Shown piece by piece: positions 1 to 6,671 of a stretch of DNA of 8,740 bases (positions are counted from its first letter, which is position 1; the number at the start of each line of letters is the position of its first letter). Made by a program: the position numbers and the translations under genes. The stretch is from Thermoplasmatota archaeon (GTDB lineage Archaea > Thermoplasmatota > Thermoplasmata > Thermoplasmatales > Thermoplasmataceae). Below the pieces are notes generated by a model that saw nothing but the letters and a program-made list of their open reading frames with translations, did not search any database and was not told where the DNA came from. The stretch is from contig JAMCUD010000030.1 of assembly GCA_023379355.1 (NCBI GenBank), positions 5,189-13,928 of the forward strand. Direction: 5' to 3'.

Positions 1-858
1 TATATTCCCTGTGCTTCCCCACAGTTGAGGAACCCTGCCAGTGCCATTGACGATACTACCCTTAGAGAGGACATTTCAAAAGCAGTTAATCTAATACGGT
101 CAGGAGAGCTGCTTCAGGTAGTTTTTTCAAAAAGGATTTTCATAGATCCCATCGATCCCTTTGCTCTCCTTCGGAAATTTACGGAACAGGATAGCTCCCT
201 TTACACATACCTTTACAGCATCGATGGCTTCCTAGCGGTCGGGAGCTCACCTGAGAAGGTGGTTACTGTAATAGGTGATGAAATCGAGATAAATCCTATT
301 GCGGGTACCAGAAAACGCGGAAAAACCGTTACCGATGATCTGCGACTGGAAGGAGAGCTAAGAACTGACCCGAAGGAACTGAATGAGCACAGGATGCTAG
401 TTGACTTAGCCCGTAATGATCTTGGAAAGGTGTCAAAACCCGGGAGTGTTAGGGTCACAAGATCTATGGATTTGCGAAAATACGTTTCTGTACAGCATCT
501 TGTTAGCACCGTAGTAGGGATTAAAAAAAGTGAGACCTCAAATTTGGACATTTTAAGAGCAGTGTTTCCTGCCATGGGTACAGTCTCTGGAGCTCCAAAG
601 GAGAGAGCAATTGAAATCATTAACAGGTTCGAAAAATTCCCCAGAGGCCCTTATGCAGGTGCCATAGGAGTTGTATCATCAAATTTCATGGATCTTGCCC
701 TTTCCATAAGGACAGTATTTGGGGATGCACAGGGAATATATGTACAGTCCGGGGCAGGTATTGTAAAAGACTCCATACCTGAGCGCGAAGAGGAGGAGAT
801 GAGGGAAAAACTTGGTTCAATAGTTGGAGGTGTCACAGCTGAAAGTACTGGTAATTGA
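1..858 (+). CDS. trpE: Anthranilate synthase component I (TrpE), 5'-truncated by window edge
   Basis: This is the large, chorismate-binding subunit of anthranilate synthase, which with TrpG converts chorismate and glutamine to anthranilate in the cytoplasm. The frame is open from base 1, so the gene enters from the left. The 285 codons seen are the C-terminal two thirds; roughly 140-150 N-terminal residues, including the region that normally binds feedback tryptophan, lie outside. Visible chorismate-binding motifs are GSSPEKVV (near nt 241), PIAGTRKRG (295-321), EHRMLVDLARND (385-420), GTVSGAPKERA (577-609) and SGAGIVKDSIPE (748-783). PIAGT, with Ala rather than the Lys of PIKGT, points to TrpE and not to aminodeoxychorismate synthase PabB. 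The TTG at 25 is internal and is not the start. The 3' end overlaps trpG, the partner subunit, which suggests translational coupling. Identity is secure from motifs and context. Confidence 0.95.
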   Translation, partial: YIPCASPQLRNPASAIDDTTLREDISKAVNLIRSGELLQVVFSKRIFIDPIDPFALLRKFTEQDSSLYTYLYSIDGFLAVGSSPEKVVTVIGDEIEINPIAGTRKRGKTVTDDLRLEGELRTDPKELNEHRMLVDLARNDLGKVSKPGSVRVTRSMDLRKYVSVQHLVSTVVGIKKSETSNLDILRAVFPAMGTVSGAPKERAIEIINRFEKFPRGPYAGAIGVVSSNFMDLALSIRTVFGDAQGIYVQSGAGIVKDSIPEREEEEMREKLGSIVGGVTAESTGN

Positions 859-1399
859 CAATCACGATTCGTTCGTTTATAATCTGGTGCAGCTCATTGA
901 GTCACTTGGAGGAAATGTGGAAGTAGTGCAAAATGATTCAGTAAAAAAGAATTCTGCGGAGGGTTGTGATGGCGTTGTTATATCGCCAGGGCCTGGAAAT
1001 CCAACCAATCCGGGGGATAGGGGAACCGTACTAGAACTTCTAAATGCAGCACATCTCCCTGTACTTGGGATATGTTTTGGCCACCAGCTTCTGGCATATT
1101 ACCTGAACTGTGCAATAAAGCCTACAAAGATTCCAATGCATGGGGAAGTGGACAGAATAAAAAACTTCAGACGTGGAATTCTCCGTAATGTTCCGGAAAT
1201 ATTCAGGGCGATAAGATATCACTCGCTGGTAGTAGAGCCGAACAAAGGTATTTCTGTTGATGCGGTGTCCGAGAGCGACGGAACAGTTATGGCATTTCAC
1301 GCATTGCACAAGAGCATATTTGGGGTTCAATTTCACCCTGAAAGCTATTATTCTGAATTTGGTCAGGAGATAATAAGAACATTTCTGGAGATGCTGTAA
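824..1399 (+). CDS. trpG: Anthranilate synthase component II, glutamine amidotransferase (TrpG)
   Basis: This class I glutamine amidotransferase subunit supplies ammonia to TrpE. Counting from a TTG at 824, the protein has 191 residues, the usual length. It shows DNHDSFVYN (12-20), the oxyanion-loop motif SPGPGNP (54-60), the nucleophile Cys84 in GICFGHQ, and the His171/Glu173 pair in VQFHPES, so the triad is complete. The start is uncertain. The coordinates give the longest conventional frame (TTG 824), and GTG 830 is also possible. The strong Shine-Dalgarno sequence GGAGGTG at 826-832 would best serve the CTG at 839, which gives the classic N-terminus [M]KVLVIDN. Depending on the start, the overlap with trpE is 20-35 nt. 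The stop overlaps the trpC start by one base (TAATG). A PabA role shared with folate synthesis is possible, but the trpE neighbour makes TrpG the better name. Confidence 0.93.
   Translation: MEVSQLKVLVIDNHDSFVYNLVQLIESLGGNVEVVQNDSVKKNSAEGCDGVVISPGPGNPTNPGDRGTVLELLNAAHLPVLGICFGHQLLAYYLNCAIKPTKIPMHGEVDRIKNFRRGILRNVPEIFRAIRYHSLVVEPNKGISVDAVSESDGTVMAFHALHKSIFGVQFHPESYYSEFGQEIIRTFLEML
826..832 (+). promoter_or_regulatory. Strong Shine-Dalgarno site for trpG
   Basis: GGAGGTG is a seven-base match to the complement of the conserved 16S rRNA 3' end. It lies inside the last codons of trpE and ends 6 nt before a CTG codon at 839. No comparable site precedes the TTG (824) or GTG (830) alternatives; the GTG lies within the site itself. 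It therefore bears directly on where trpG translation begins. Confidence 0.6.
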
Positions 1400-2145
1400 T
1401 GGATATTGTGGAAAATATATACAGATACAATGAGACGAGAAGGCTGAATAAGACCAATCGGCGAGAACGTGGAGCACTTAGCCTTACTGAGAGCATAAGA
1501 AGGGTAAACTTGTCCGGTAAGATAGCTATAATAGCCGAATACAAGAGGAGATCCCCTTCTGGTTTTATTATGGCCGGAAACTACAGTGTTCTGGGTTACC
1601 TTGGGGGAATTAAGAATGAAAGGATAGCAGGTTATAGTGTTTTAACCGAGGAAAAATACTTTTCAGGGAGTTTTGATGATGTCTGGATTGCCCATCAGTT
1701 AAATATGCCAATTCTCGCTAAAGACTTCATTTCAAATGAACTGATGATTGATGCTGCATATTGTGCCGGTTCAGACTGCATTCTTTTAATTTCTGACTTT
1801 CTGAGCCGGGAGAAACTGATTGCATTATCAGACTATGCCAGAAGCAAGGGTCTGGATGTACTTGTGGAATTTCACAGTCCGGGTGAGATCCCAAAGGTAC
1901 TGAGTGTAAAAGGTGCAATTATTGGCTACAATCGGAGGAACCTGCGTACAATGGGAATGGAGCCGGAAGAATCGGAAATACTTCCTAAACTTTCTGCCTC
2001 AAATTCCCTGCTTGTCCTGGAAAGTGGCTTGGACAGCAAAAATTTGAAAAGCATTGACCTGAAAAGGTTCAATGCCTTATTGATAGGCACTTCCATGCTG
2101 AACGGCGAACACGTTGGCGAAGTATTGGATGGTATGGGCATATGA
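1399..2145 (+). CDS. trpC: Indole-3-glycerol phosphate synthase (TrpC)
   Basis: This TIM-barrel enzyme closes the indole ring by decarboxylating 1-(2-carboxyphenylamino)-1-deoxyribulose 5-phosphate. The 248-residue length matches single-domain archaeal TrpC, with no fused TrpF. Catalytic and binding positions of the family are present: Glu47 and Lys49 in AEYKRRSPSG, the YSVLTEEKYFSGS segment (79-91), Lys108 in PILAKDF, Glu157 in VLVEFH, Asn178 in GYNRRNL, and Glu208-Ser209 in VLESGL. The phosphate-binding end GTSML lies near the C-terminus. The ATG overlaps the trpG stop by one base and has GGAG at 1387-1390, eight bases upstream. The 3' end overlaps the next gene by 4 nt (ATGA). The gene joins the tryptophan block to the shikimate block, so the two may be co-transcribed. 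Nothing in the sequence suggests damage. Confidence 0.96.
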   Translation: MDIVENIYRYNETRRLNKTNRRERGALSLTESIRRVNLSGKIAIIAEYKRRSPSGFIMAGNYSVLGYLGGIKNERIAGYSVLTEEKYFSGSFDDVWIAHQLNMPILAKDFISNELMIDAAYCAGSDCILLISDFLSREKLIALSDYARSKGLDVLVEFHSPGEIPKVLSVKGAIIGYNRRNLRTMGMEPEESEILPKLSASNSLLVLESGLDSKNLKSIDLKRFNALLIGTSMLNGEHVGEVLDGMGI

Positions 2146-2900
2146 GCAGGAATGAATTTTTATTTATTGCAGGCCCTTGTTCCGTCGAGGATAAGACACA
2201 GATTTTTGAAACTGCAAGTTTTCTCAAGTCCCTCGGAATTAATCTGCTTAGGGGTGGAGCATTCAAGCCCAGGACTAATCCTGATTCCTTTCAAGGCCTT
2301 GGCATGAAGGGAATTAGGATGTTAAGGGAAGCAGCTGACAATAACGGAATGAATCTTGTATCAGAGATAATGAGTGAGGAGGATATCCCCGCTGTCTCCA
2401 AGATGGTGGATATAATACAAATCGGATCAAGGAACTGCCAGAATTTTTCCCTCCTTCGGAGGGCTGCAAGAACCGGTAAGCCAATACTGTTAAAGAGAGG
2501 TTTTGGAATGACTGTTGAGGAGTTCATTCAGGCAAGCAGATATATAGAGAATGAAGGAAATGACAGAATTATATTAGTTGAGAGGGGAATAAGAACTTTT
2601 GAAAGCTCTGTAAGGTTCACTCTGGATATCTCTGCGGTCCCGATTCTTAAGGAGAGAACCCGGTTTCCCGTTGTTGTGGATCCAAGCCATCCTGCCGGAA
2701 ACAGAAAATATGTTGAACCACTGTCACTTGCTGCAATTGGAGCCGGAGCGGACGGTCTGATGATAGAGGTTCATCCGGATCCTGACAGTGCAAAGAGTGA
2801 TGCTTTACAGCAGTTGAACTTCCAGCAATTCAAAAACTTGTATTACAAGGTTGTGGATGTTCGCAGATCATTAGGGTTGGTTAGTATTCCAAACAGATAG
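2142..2900 (+). CDS. aroF: 3-deoxy-7-phosphoheptulonate (DAHP) synthase, short type I-beta form
   Basis: This is the first shikimate-pathway step: phosphoenolpyruvate plus erythrose-4-phosphate gives DAHP. The 252 residues form just the catalytic TIM barrel of the DAHP/KDO8P synthase family. Metal ligands are seen as Cys13 (AGPCSVE), His183 (VDPSHPAG), Glu209 (MIEVHPDP) and Asp220 (KSDALQQL). Their spacing (170, 26, 11) equals that known for the Thermotoga enzyme (C102, H272, E298, D309). FKPRTNP (41-47), IGSRNCQNF (94-102), LLKRG (116-120) and ERGIRTFE (147-154) complete the signature; the last motif favours DAHP over KDO8P synthase. No N-terminal ferredoxin-like or C-terminal chorismate-mutase domain is present, so feedback control through an added domain is not expected. 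The ATGA overlap with trpC gives coupled translation. The symbol is uncertain (aroF or aroG by convention). Confidence 0.93.
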   Translation: MSRNEFLFIAGPCSVEDKTQIFETASFLKSLGINLLRGGAFKPRTNPDSFQGLGMKGIRMLREAADNNGMNLVSEIMSEEDIPAVSKMVDIIQIGSRNCQNFSLLRRAARTGKPILLKRGFGMTVEEFIQASRYIENEGNDRIILVERGIRTFESSVRFTLDISAVPILKERTRFPVVVDPSHPAGNRKYVEPLSLAAIGAGADGLMIEVHPDPDSAKSDALQQLNFQQFKNLYYKVVDVRRSLGLVSIPNR

Positions 2901-2967
2901 CCTCACTACAGATCAGGAAAAAGGTGAGGAAGGTGGAAATTATTACTAAGGCGGTTGAGAGAGGCAA
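2901..2967 (+). other. 67-nt gap before aroB, with aroB ribosome-binding site
   Basis: This is the only spacer longer than a few bases within the gene train. It ends with a purine-rich GAGAGAGG (2957-2964) three bases before the aroB ATG, a plausible but tight ribosome-binding site. An A/T-rich patch AAATTATTA (2937-2945) sits about 25-30 nt before the ATG, where a TATA-like element of a short-leader archaeal transcript could lie, but the match is weak. A mini-ORF from GTG 2924 to TAG 2980 crosses into aroB in another frame. No hairpin or T-run terminator is visible, so read-through from trpC-aroF is likely. Confidence 0.35.
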
Positions 2968-4023
2968 ATGGAAAAAATAGATATTGGCGAATCAGAAACT
3001 CTAATCTTTTCGGACCTTGAAAAACTGGAAGAAATTACTGGTAACTCCAAAAAAATCATACTCTATCAGCCTCCCACCAAAGAATACATAAAGTCGCTCC
3101 CATTTCACGGTTCAGAAAACGTATGGAATTTGGGAGTGCCTGACGGTGAAAATTGCAAGACGCCGGAAGCCTTCATTTCTGTTTCTGAGGCACTTCTCGA
3201 TCTTGAATTTTCACGATCAGATTTCATAATAGCACTTGGCGGTGGGTCCCTAAGCGACCTGGCGGGTTTTGTATCATCTGTCTACAAGAGAGGTGTGAAT
3301 TGTGTTATTGTCCCCACTACCCTTCTTTCAATGGTGGATGCCTCTATTGGCGGGAAGAATGGGATAAATCTTCGTGGTATAAAAAATGTAATTGGTACAT
3401 TCAGGCAACCCAATGCCATTTTTATACACCCACCGTTTCTATATAGCTTGCCAAGTATTCAGTTTCATTCCGGCCTCGCGGAGATTGTCAAGTATGCAGT
3501 TTCCAAGGATGCATCACTATATTCCCTTCTTATTGAGAGGGGAGTGGAAATCACTCAAAGGGATTCCACAATTCTTGACATTATAATCAGAAAGTGCATC
3601 AATCTTAAACTGGATGTGGTCAAAAGGGATGAAAAGGAAACTTTAGGACAGAGGGAGATATTGAATTTTGGTCACACCATAGGACATGCAATTGAAATGA
3701 AGCTAGGGATACCACATGGACTGGCCGTCGCCAGAGGGATGGTGTCTGAAGCAAGAATTACAGAATTTCTTGGGCTCACCGCTTATGGCACTTCCGATCT
3801 AATTGAGGTTATTCTATCTCATCTTGTACCGGAGTATTCTGGTATAGAGATAGAAAGGAGCATTCTCTCCAAGGTATATAATGACAAGAAGTCCAGGGGC
3901 AACATGATAAATATTCCGGTGCTTAAAGAGATTGGTAAAACCGAAGTAATGGAGATAGAGCTGGTGAAATACAGGGAGGCATTTTATGAGACTCAAGTTC
4001 GGTCTGGTGGGAAGCAGAATTAG
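2968..4023 (+). CDS. aroB: 3-dehydroquinate synthase (AroB, NAD- and Zn-dependent type)
   Basis: This enzyme cyclises DAHP to 3-dehydroquinate, the second shikimate step, using catalytic NAD+ and a zinc ion. The 351 residues equal the usual length. Visible are the NAD-binding GGGSLSDLAG (91-100), PTTLLSMVDASIGGK (116-130), KNVIGTFRQP (139-148), the HSGLAEIVKY block with Glu172 and Lys175, and FGHTIGHAIE (234-243). Glu172, His236 and His250 are the expected zinc ligands. This is the classic AroB and not the ADH-based AroB' route of many methanogens, which fits the DAHP synthase upstream. A TGA at 2956-2958 is in frame just upstream, so ATG 2968 is the first possible ATG start. The 3' end overlaps aroE by 38 nt. 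Confidence 0.96.
   Translation: MEKIDIGESETLIFSDLEKLEEITGNSKKIILYQPPTKEYIKSLPFHGSENVWNLGVPDGENCKTPEAFISVSEALLDLEFSRSDFIIALGGGSLSDLAGFVSSVYKRGVNCVIVPTTLLSMVDASIGGKNGINLRGIKNVIGTFRQPNAIFIHPPFLYSLPSIQFHSGLAEIVKYAVSKDASLYSLLIERGVEITQRDSTILDIIIRKCINLKLDVVKRDEKETLGQREILNFGHTIGHAIEMKLGIPHGLAVARGMVSEARITEFLGLTAYGTSDLIEVILSHLVPEYSGIEIERSILSKVYNDKKSRGNMINIPVLKEIGKTEVMEIELVKYREAFYETQVRSGGKQN
3974..3979 (+). promoter_or_regulatory. Ribosome-binding site for aroE inside aroB
   Basis: GGGAGG lies within the aroB coding sequence and ends 6 nt before ATG 3986. It supports that codon as the aroE start despite the 38-nt overlap with aroB. Confidence 0.6.
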
Positions 4024-4750
4024 CTATTCCAAGTCTCCCCCAATTCATTCCCTGATAATGCGCATATCCAGGATAGTTGGGAACTATGAGATTATTGATA
4101 CACCTTGTTTCCCGGATGCTGGCTTTCTTCTTTCATACAACGGCCTCAATATTACATCTCCATTCAAGGAGGATGCCATTGGACTTGTTCATAACCTCGA
4201 TTTGTCAGCAGTGAGATCTGGTGCTGTGAATACACTTCTCATTAATGGCACCGTCAAAGGATACAATACCGACTTTCTGGCAACCCGTTACTTGATTGAT
4301 GCAAGGCAATTTGACACTCATAGCGCGCTGGTTTTCGGGAGCGGCGGCGCATCCAAAGCAGCCATTTCTGCCCTTATAGAACTTGGCTCTGAACATATTG
4401 ACGTGGTAGCCAGAAACCCTTCCAAAGTTAAATCCCTCATATCATTCTTCGGAGATTCTGTCCATTCTTACGGAGGCGGGAGGAAAAACTACAGCGTAGT
4501 TGTAAACGGACAGAGGCCAGAAGGGTTTTCGCTTATTTCCAAGAATGCTTATAATATCACCTTTGACAGTTTCATTGACTTTGTCTATCACGCTGAATCA
4601 CCCATCATAAAACTGGCATCTCTGAATGGAATCAAAGGCATCACAGGTCGTGAGCTGCTCATTCTTCAGGCGATTTTTTCACAAGAGATATGGACAGGAA
4701 GGGACCTGTCATACCTGTACTCGATGGAGGCGTTCAGCAATGTGGTCTAA
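3986..4750 (+). CDS. aroE: Shikimate dehydrogenase (AroE), with divergent C-terminal motifs
   Basis: This enzyme reduces 3-dehydroshikimate to shikimate with NADPH. The 254 residues are slightly short for the family (about 260-290). The N-terminal substrate domain has SYSKSPPIHS (13-22), catalytic Lys61 in NITSPFK, GAVNT (79-83) and Asp96 in YNTDF. The Rossmann segment VFGSGGASKAA (116-126) is followed by VARNPSKV (141-148), in the position of the NADP phosphate loop. Gln228 in LLILQAI is the usual C-terminal substrate residue. The usual NATPxGM segment reads NGQRPEG (174-180) here, and the DG before the C-terminal helix reads GRELL. The catalytic Lys/Asp pair is intact, so activity is expected; cofactor contacts may differ. 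The gene starts inside aroB and ends 11 nt inside aroC. Confidence 0.93.
   Translation: MRLKFGLVGSRISYSKSPPIHSLIMRISRIVGNYEIIDTPCFPDAGFLLSYNGLNITSPFKEDAIGLVHNLDLSAVRSGAVNTLLINGTVKGYNTDFLATRYLIDARQFDTHSALVFGSGGASKAAISALIELGSEHIDVVARNPSKVKSLISFFGDSVHSYGGGRKNYSVVVNGQRPEGFSLISKNAYNITFDSFIDFVYHAESPIIKLASLNGIKGITGRELLILQAIFSQEIWTGRDLSYLYSMEAFSNVV
4726..4730 (+). promoter_or_regulatory. Ribosome-binding site for aroC inside aroE
   Basis: GGAGG within aroE ends 9 nt before ATG 4740. It supports the chorismate synthase start there. The same frame is open back to 4626, but that extension overlaps conserved aroE and does not resemble chorismate synthase. Confidence 0.65.
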
Positions 4751-5891
4751 TTCCTTTGGTGAAGCGCTTCGAATAACAACCTTCGGGGAGAGTCATGGGT
4801 CTTCTATGGGCGTTGTAATCGACGGTCTCCCTTCCGGCCTTGAGATAGATGAAACGGATATTTTGCAGGAACTTTCCCTTAGAAGACCGGGAAGAAAACT
4901 TACGAGCCCGAGAAGAGAACCTGATGTTCCAAAAATTGAGTCCGGCGTTTTTGATGGTCGCACCACTGGATCCCCCCTTGCAATCACTGTGAAGAATAGT
5001 GATGTCAGATCTGAACCCTATGAATCCATCAGATTTCTACCACGTCCCGGCCACGCCGATCTTCCTTACATCATTAAGTATGGATATGAGAACTGGGATT
5101 ACCGGGGAGGGGGAAGGTCGAGCGCAAGGGAGACAGTCAACTGGGTTGCTGCTGGTGCGATAGCAAAGAAACTCCTCACATTGAGAGGCATTTTCATAGC
5201 TGGATGCTTAATCTCAATAGGTAACAGCAAATTCCAGGACCCCAGATTCAACCAATGCTTCGCGTCCAGAAGAAGGCCATTCAGGACACCCACAGATGAA
5301 GATGATAAAGTTGTAGAGGAGATGATACTGCAAGCAATCAAGGAAAAGGACAGCGTTGGTGGTTCTGTCAGGATTATGGTGGTTGGTTCTCCTCCAGGAC
5401 TTGGTGATCCTGTATTTTCAAAGATAAAAGGGGATCTAGCCAGAGCATCAATGAGTACTCCCGGATCCGTATATTTCGAAATGGGTGATGGGATAAACAC
5501 CAGCCGAAGTCACGGATCAGAAGTCATGGATTCCATTTTGAAGGAAGGTGACCGATACAGTTGGGAGCGAAACCTTCATGGTGGAATTCTGGGAGGAATA
5601 ACAACCGGAGATACTGTTTATTTCAGCGTAGGATTCAGGCCAACAAGCTCAATTGATAGGTCACACAGGACTGTTGATTTGAGAACGGGAGAAGAGGCCA
5701 GCTTGAGGATCATAGGCCGGCATGATCCTGCAATAGCAATCAGGGGAGTTTCTGTGCTGGAGGGTTTGACATCGCTTGTTTTTGCTGATCACCTTGTGAG
5801 AACACATGAACTGCCGGCAGTAATCAGCAGGGAAGATATGGGGATAATCAGGAACAACTGGTCTCGTTATTCAATTGGAGGTGCGGATTAG
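4740..5891 (+). CDS. aroC: Chorismate synthase (AroC)
   Basis: This is the last shikimate step: trans-elimination of phosphate from EPSP to give chorismate, requiring reduced FMN. The 383 residues from ATG 4740 match the usual 350-400. The N-terminus WSNSFGEALRITTFGESHG is the typical family start and carries His19; His105 sits in RPGHAD. These two are the conserved catalytic histidines. RGGGRSSARE (122-131), DSVGG (203-207 region), GGILGGITTGD (281-291) and GRHDPAIAIRG (326-336) are the further FMN/substrate signatures. A longer open frame from 4626 is rejected because a GGAGG lies nine bases before the chosen ATG. No NADPH:flavin oxidoreductase domain is fused, so the reduced flavin must come from another protein. 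It overlaps aroE by 11 nt and is followed after 3 nt by the kinase gene. Confidence 0.97.
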   Translation: MWSNSFGEALRITTFGESHGSSMGVVIDGLPSGLEIDETDILQELSLRRPGRKLTSPRREPDVPKIESGVFDGRTTGSPLAITVKNSDVRSEPYESIRFLPRPGHADLPYIIKYGYENWDYRGGGRSSARETVNWVAAGAIAKKLLTLRGIFIAGCLISIGNSKFQDPRFNQCFASRRRPFRTPTDEDDKVVEEMILQAIKEKDSVGGSVRIMVVGSPPGLGDPVFSKIKGDLARASMSTPGSVYFEMGDGINTSRSHGSEVMDSILKEGDRYSWERNLHGGILGGITTGDTVYFSVGFRPTSSIDRSHRTVDLRTGEEASLRIIGRHDPAIAIRGVSVLEGLTSLVFADHLVRTHELPAVISREDMGIIRNNWSRYSIGGAD

Positions 5892-5894
5892 AGA

Positions 5895-6671
5895 ATGATA
5901 ACTAATGGCGCTATATCAGTTTTGAACGCAATCCCAACCGGAATAGGGGCAGGGGTAGGCGTTGAGCTCCCATTTTCCGTCGATATTAACCGGGGACACT
6001 GCACTAAATTATTCGATTCCCTGTCCAGCCAAATCATCAACCATGTTTTTGGCGAATCCACGGACTCATATTGCCTCCATATAGAATCATCAATTCCCCA
6101 AGGCGTCGGCCTGAAGAGCAGCAGTGCATACGCTGCGGCCCTTATAGGGGAGTTTGCAAGAGTGACAGGAAGACATCTAAGTGAAGAGGAGATATGCAGA
6201 AGAACAGCTGAGAGCTCAAGGGAACTGGGCCTGTCAATAACTGGGGGATTTGATGATGCCATGGCGGCTGTATTCAACGGGATTGCAATAACAGACAACA
6301 CAAATAACACCCTGTTGAAACGAATATCATTTCAAAACACCAGAGTGTTGATTTCTATTCCAAATCTTATGAGACCGGCTGGTATTCATTCAAGGTTAGC
6401 AGTTGCAGATTTCTCCAGGGCATTGGATCTGCTGCTAGATGGCAACATCCGGGAGTGTGCCGTACTCAATGGCCGGCTTGTTGCATCATCATTAGGATAC
6501 AATCGGGCTCCCCTTGATTTACTTAAACGCCTTGGATCCACCATGTACGGTTATTCAGGAAATGGGCCTGCACTTTTTGCTGCCGTTGGCAATGGATCAT
6601 ATGACAGGGTCAAATCGTACATGCAAACTATTGGAACGGTATATGAGACAAGATTGAGAGGGGAAATATGA
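5895..6671 (+). CDS. aroK: Shikimate kinase, archaeal GHMP type
   Basis: This protein phosphorylates shikimate with ATP to shikimate 3-phosphate. It belongs to the GHMP kinase superfamily (homoserine, mevalonate and galactokinases) and is unrelated to the bacterial P-loop AroK. Among its 258 residues the ATP-binding loop IPQGVGLKSSSAYAAAL (67-83) is clear, with GGFDDAMAAV (117-126) and the C-terminal GYSGNGPALFA (219-229) as the other GHMP motifs. The N-terminal NAIPTGIGAGVGVELP matches the first strand-loop of archaeal shikimate kinases. Substrate is assigned largely from position between aroC and aroA; by sequence alone a homoserine or mevalonate kinase could be considered, but the motif details and neighbours favour shikimate. 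GGAGGTG at 5877-5883 precedes the ATG by 11 nt. It overlaps aroA by 4 nt (ATGA). Confidence 0.93.
   Translation: MITNGAISVLNAIPTGIGAGVGVELPFSVDINRGHCTKLFDSLSSQIINHVFGESTDSYCLHIESSIPQGVGLKSSSAYAAALIGEFARVTGRHLSEEEICRRTAESSRELGLSITGGFDDAMAAVFNGIAITDNTNNTLLKRISFQNTRVLISIPNLMRPAGIHSRLAVADFSRALDLLLDGNIRECAVLNGRLVASSLGYNRAPLDLLKRLGSTMYGYSGNGPALFAAVGNGSYDRVKSYMQTIGTVYETRLRGEI

Noticed and set aside
213..620. 135-codon open frame on the - strand inside trpE
   Set aside because: It lies opposite conserved TrpE motifs, and its translation is low-complexity Ser/Phe/Pro-rich with no recognisable domain, as expected of an antisense shadow.
1040..1477. 145-codon open frame on the - strand over trpG/trpC
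   Set aside because: It runs opposite the trpG active-site region and the trpC start. The product resembles no family and the region is fully explained by the + strand genes.
4626..4739. 38-codon N-terminal extension of chorismate synthase
   Set aside because: It overlaps conserved aroE, has no family similarity, and a good ribosome-binding site and typical N-terminus sit at ATG 4740.
5099..6310. Two - strand open frames (5099-5500 and 5888-6310) opposite aroC and aroK
   Set aside because: Both mirror conserved coding sequence and have no domain or ribosome-binding support.
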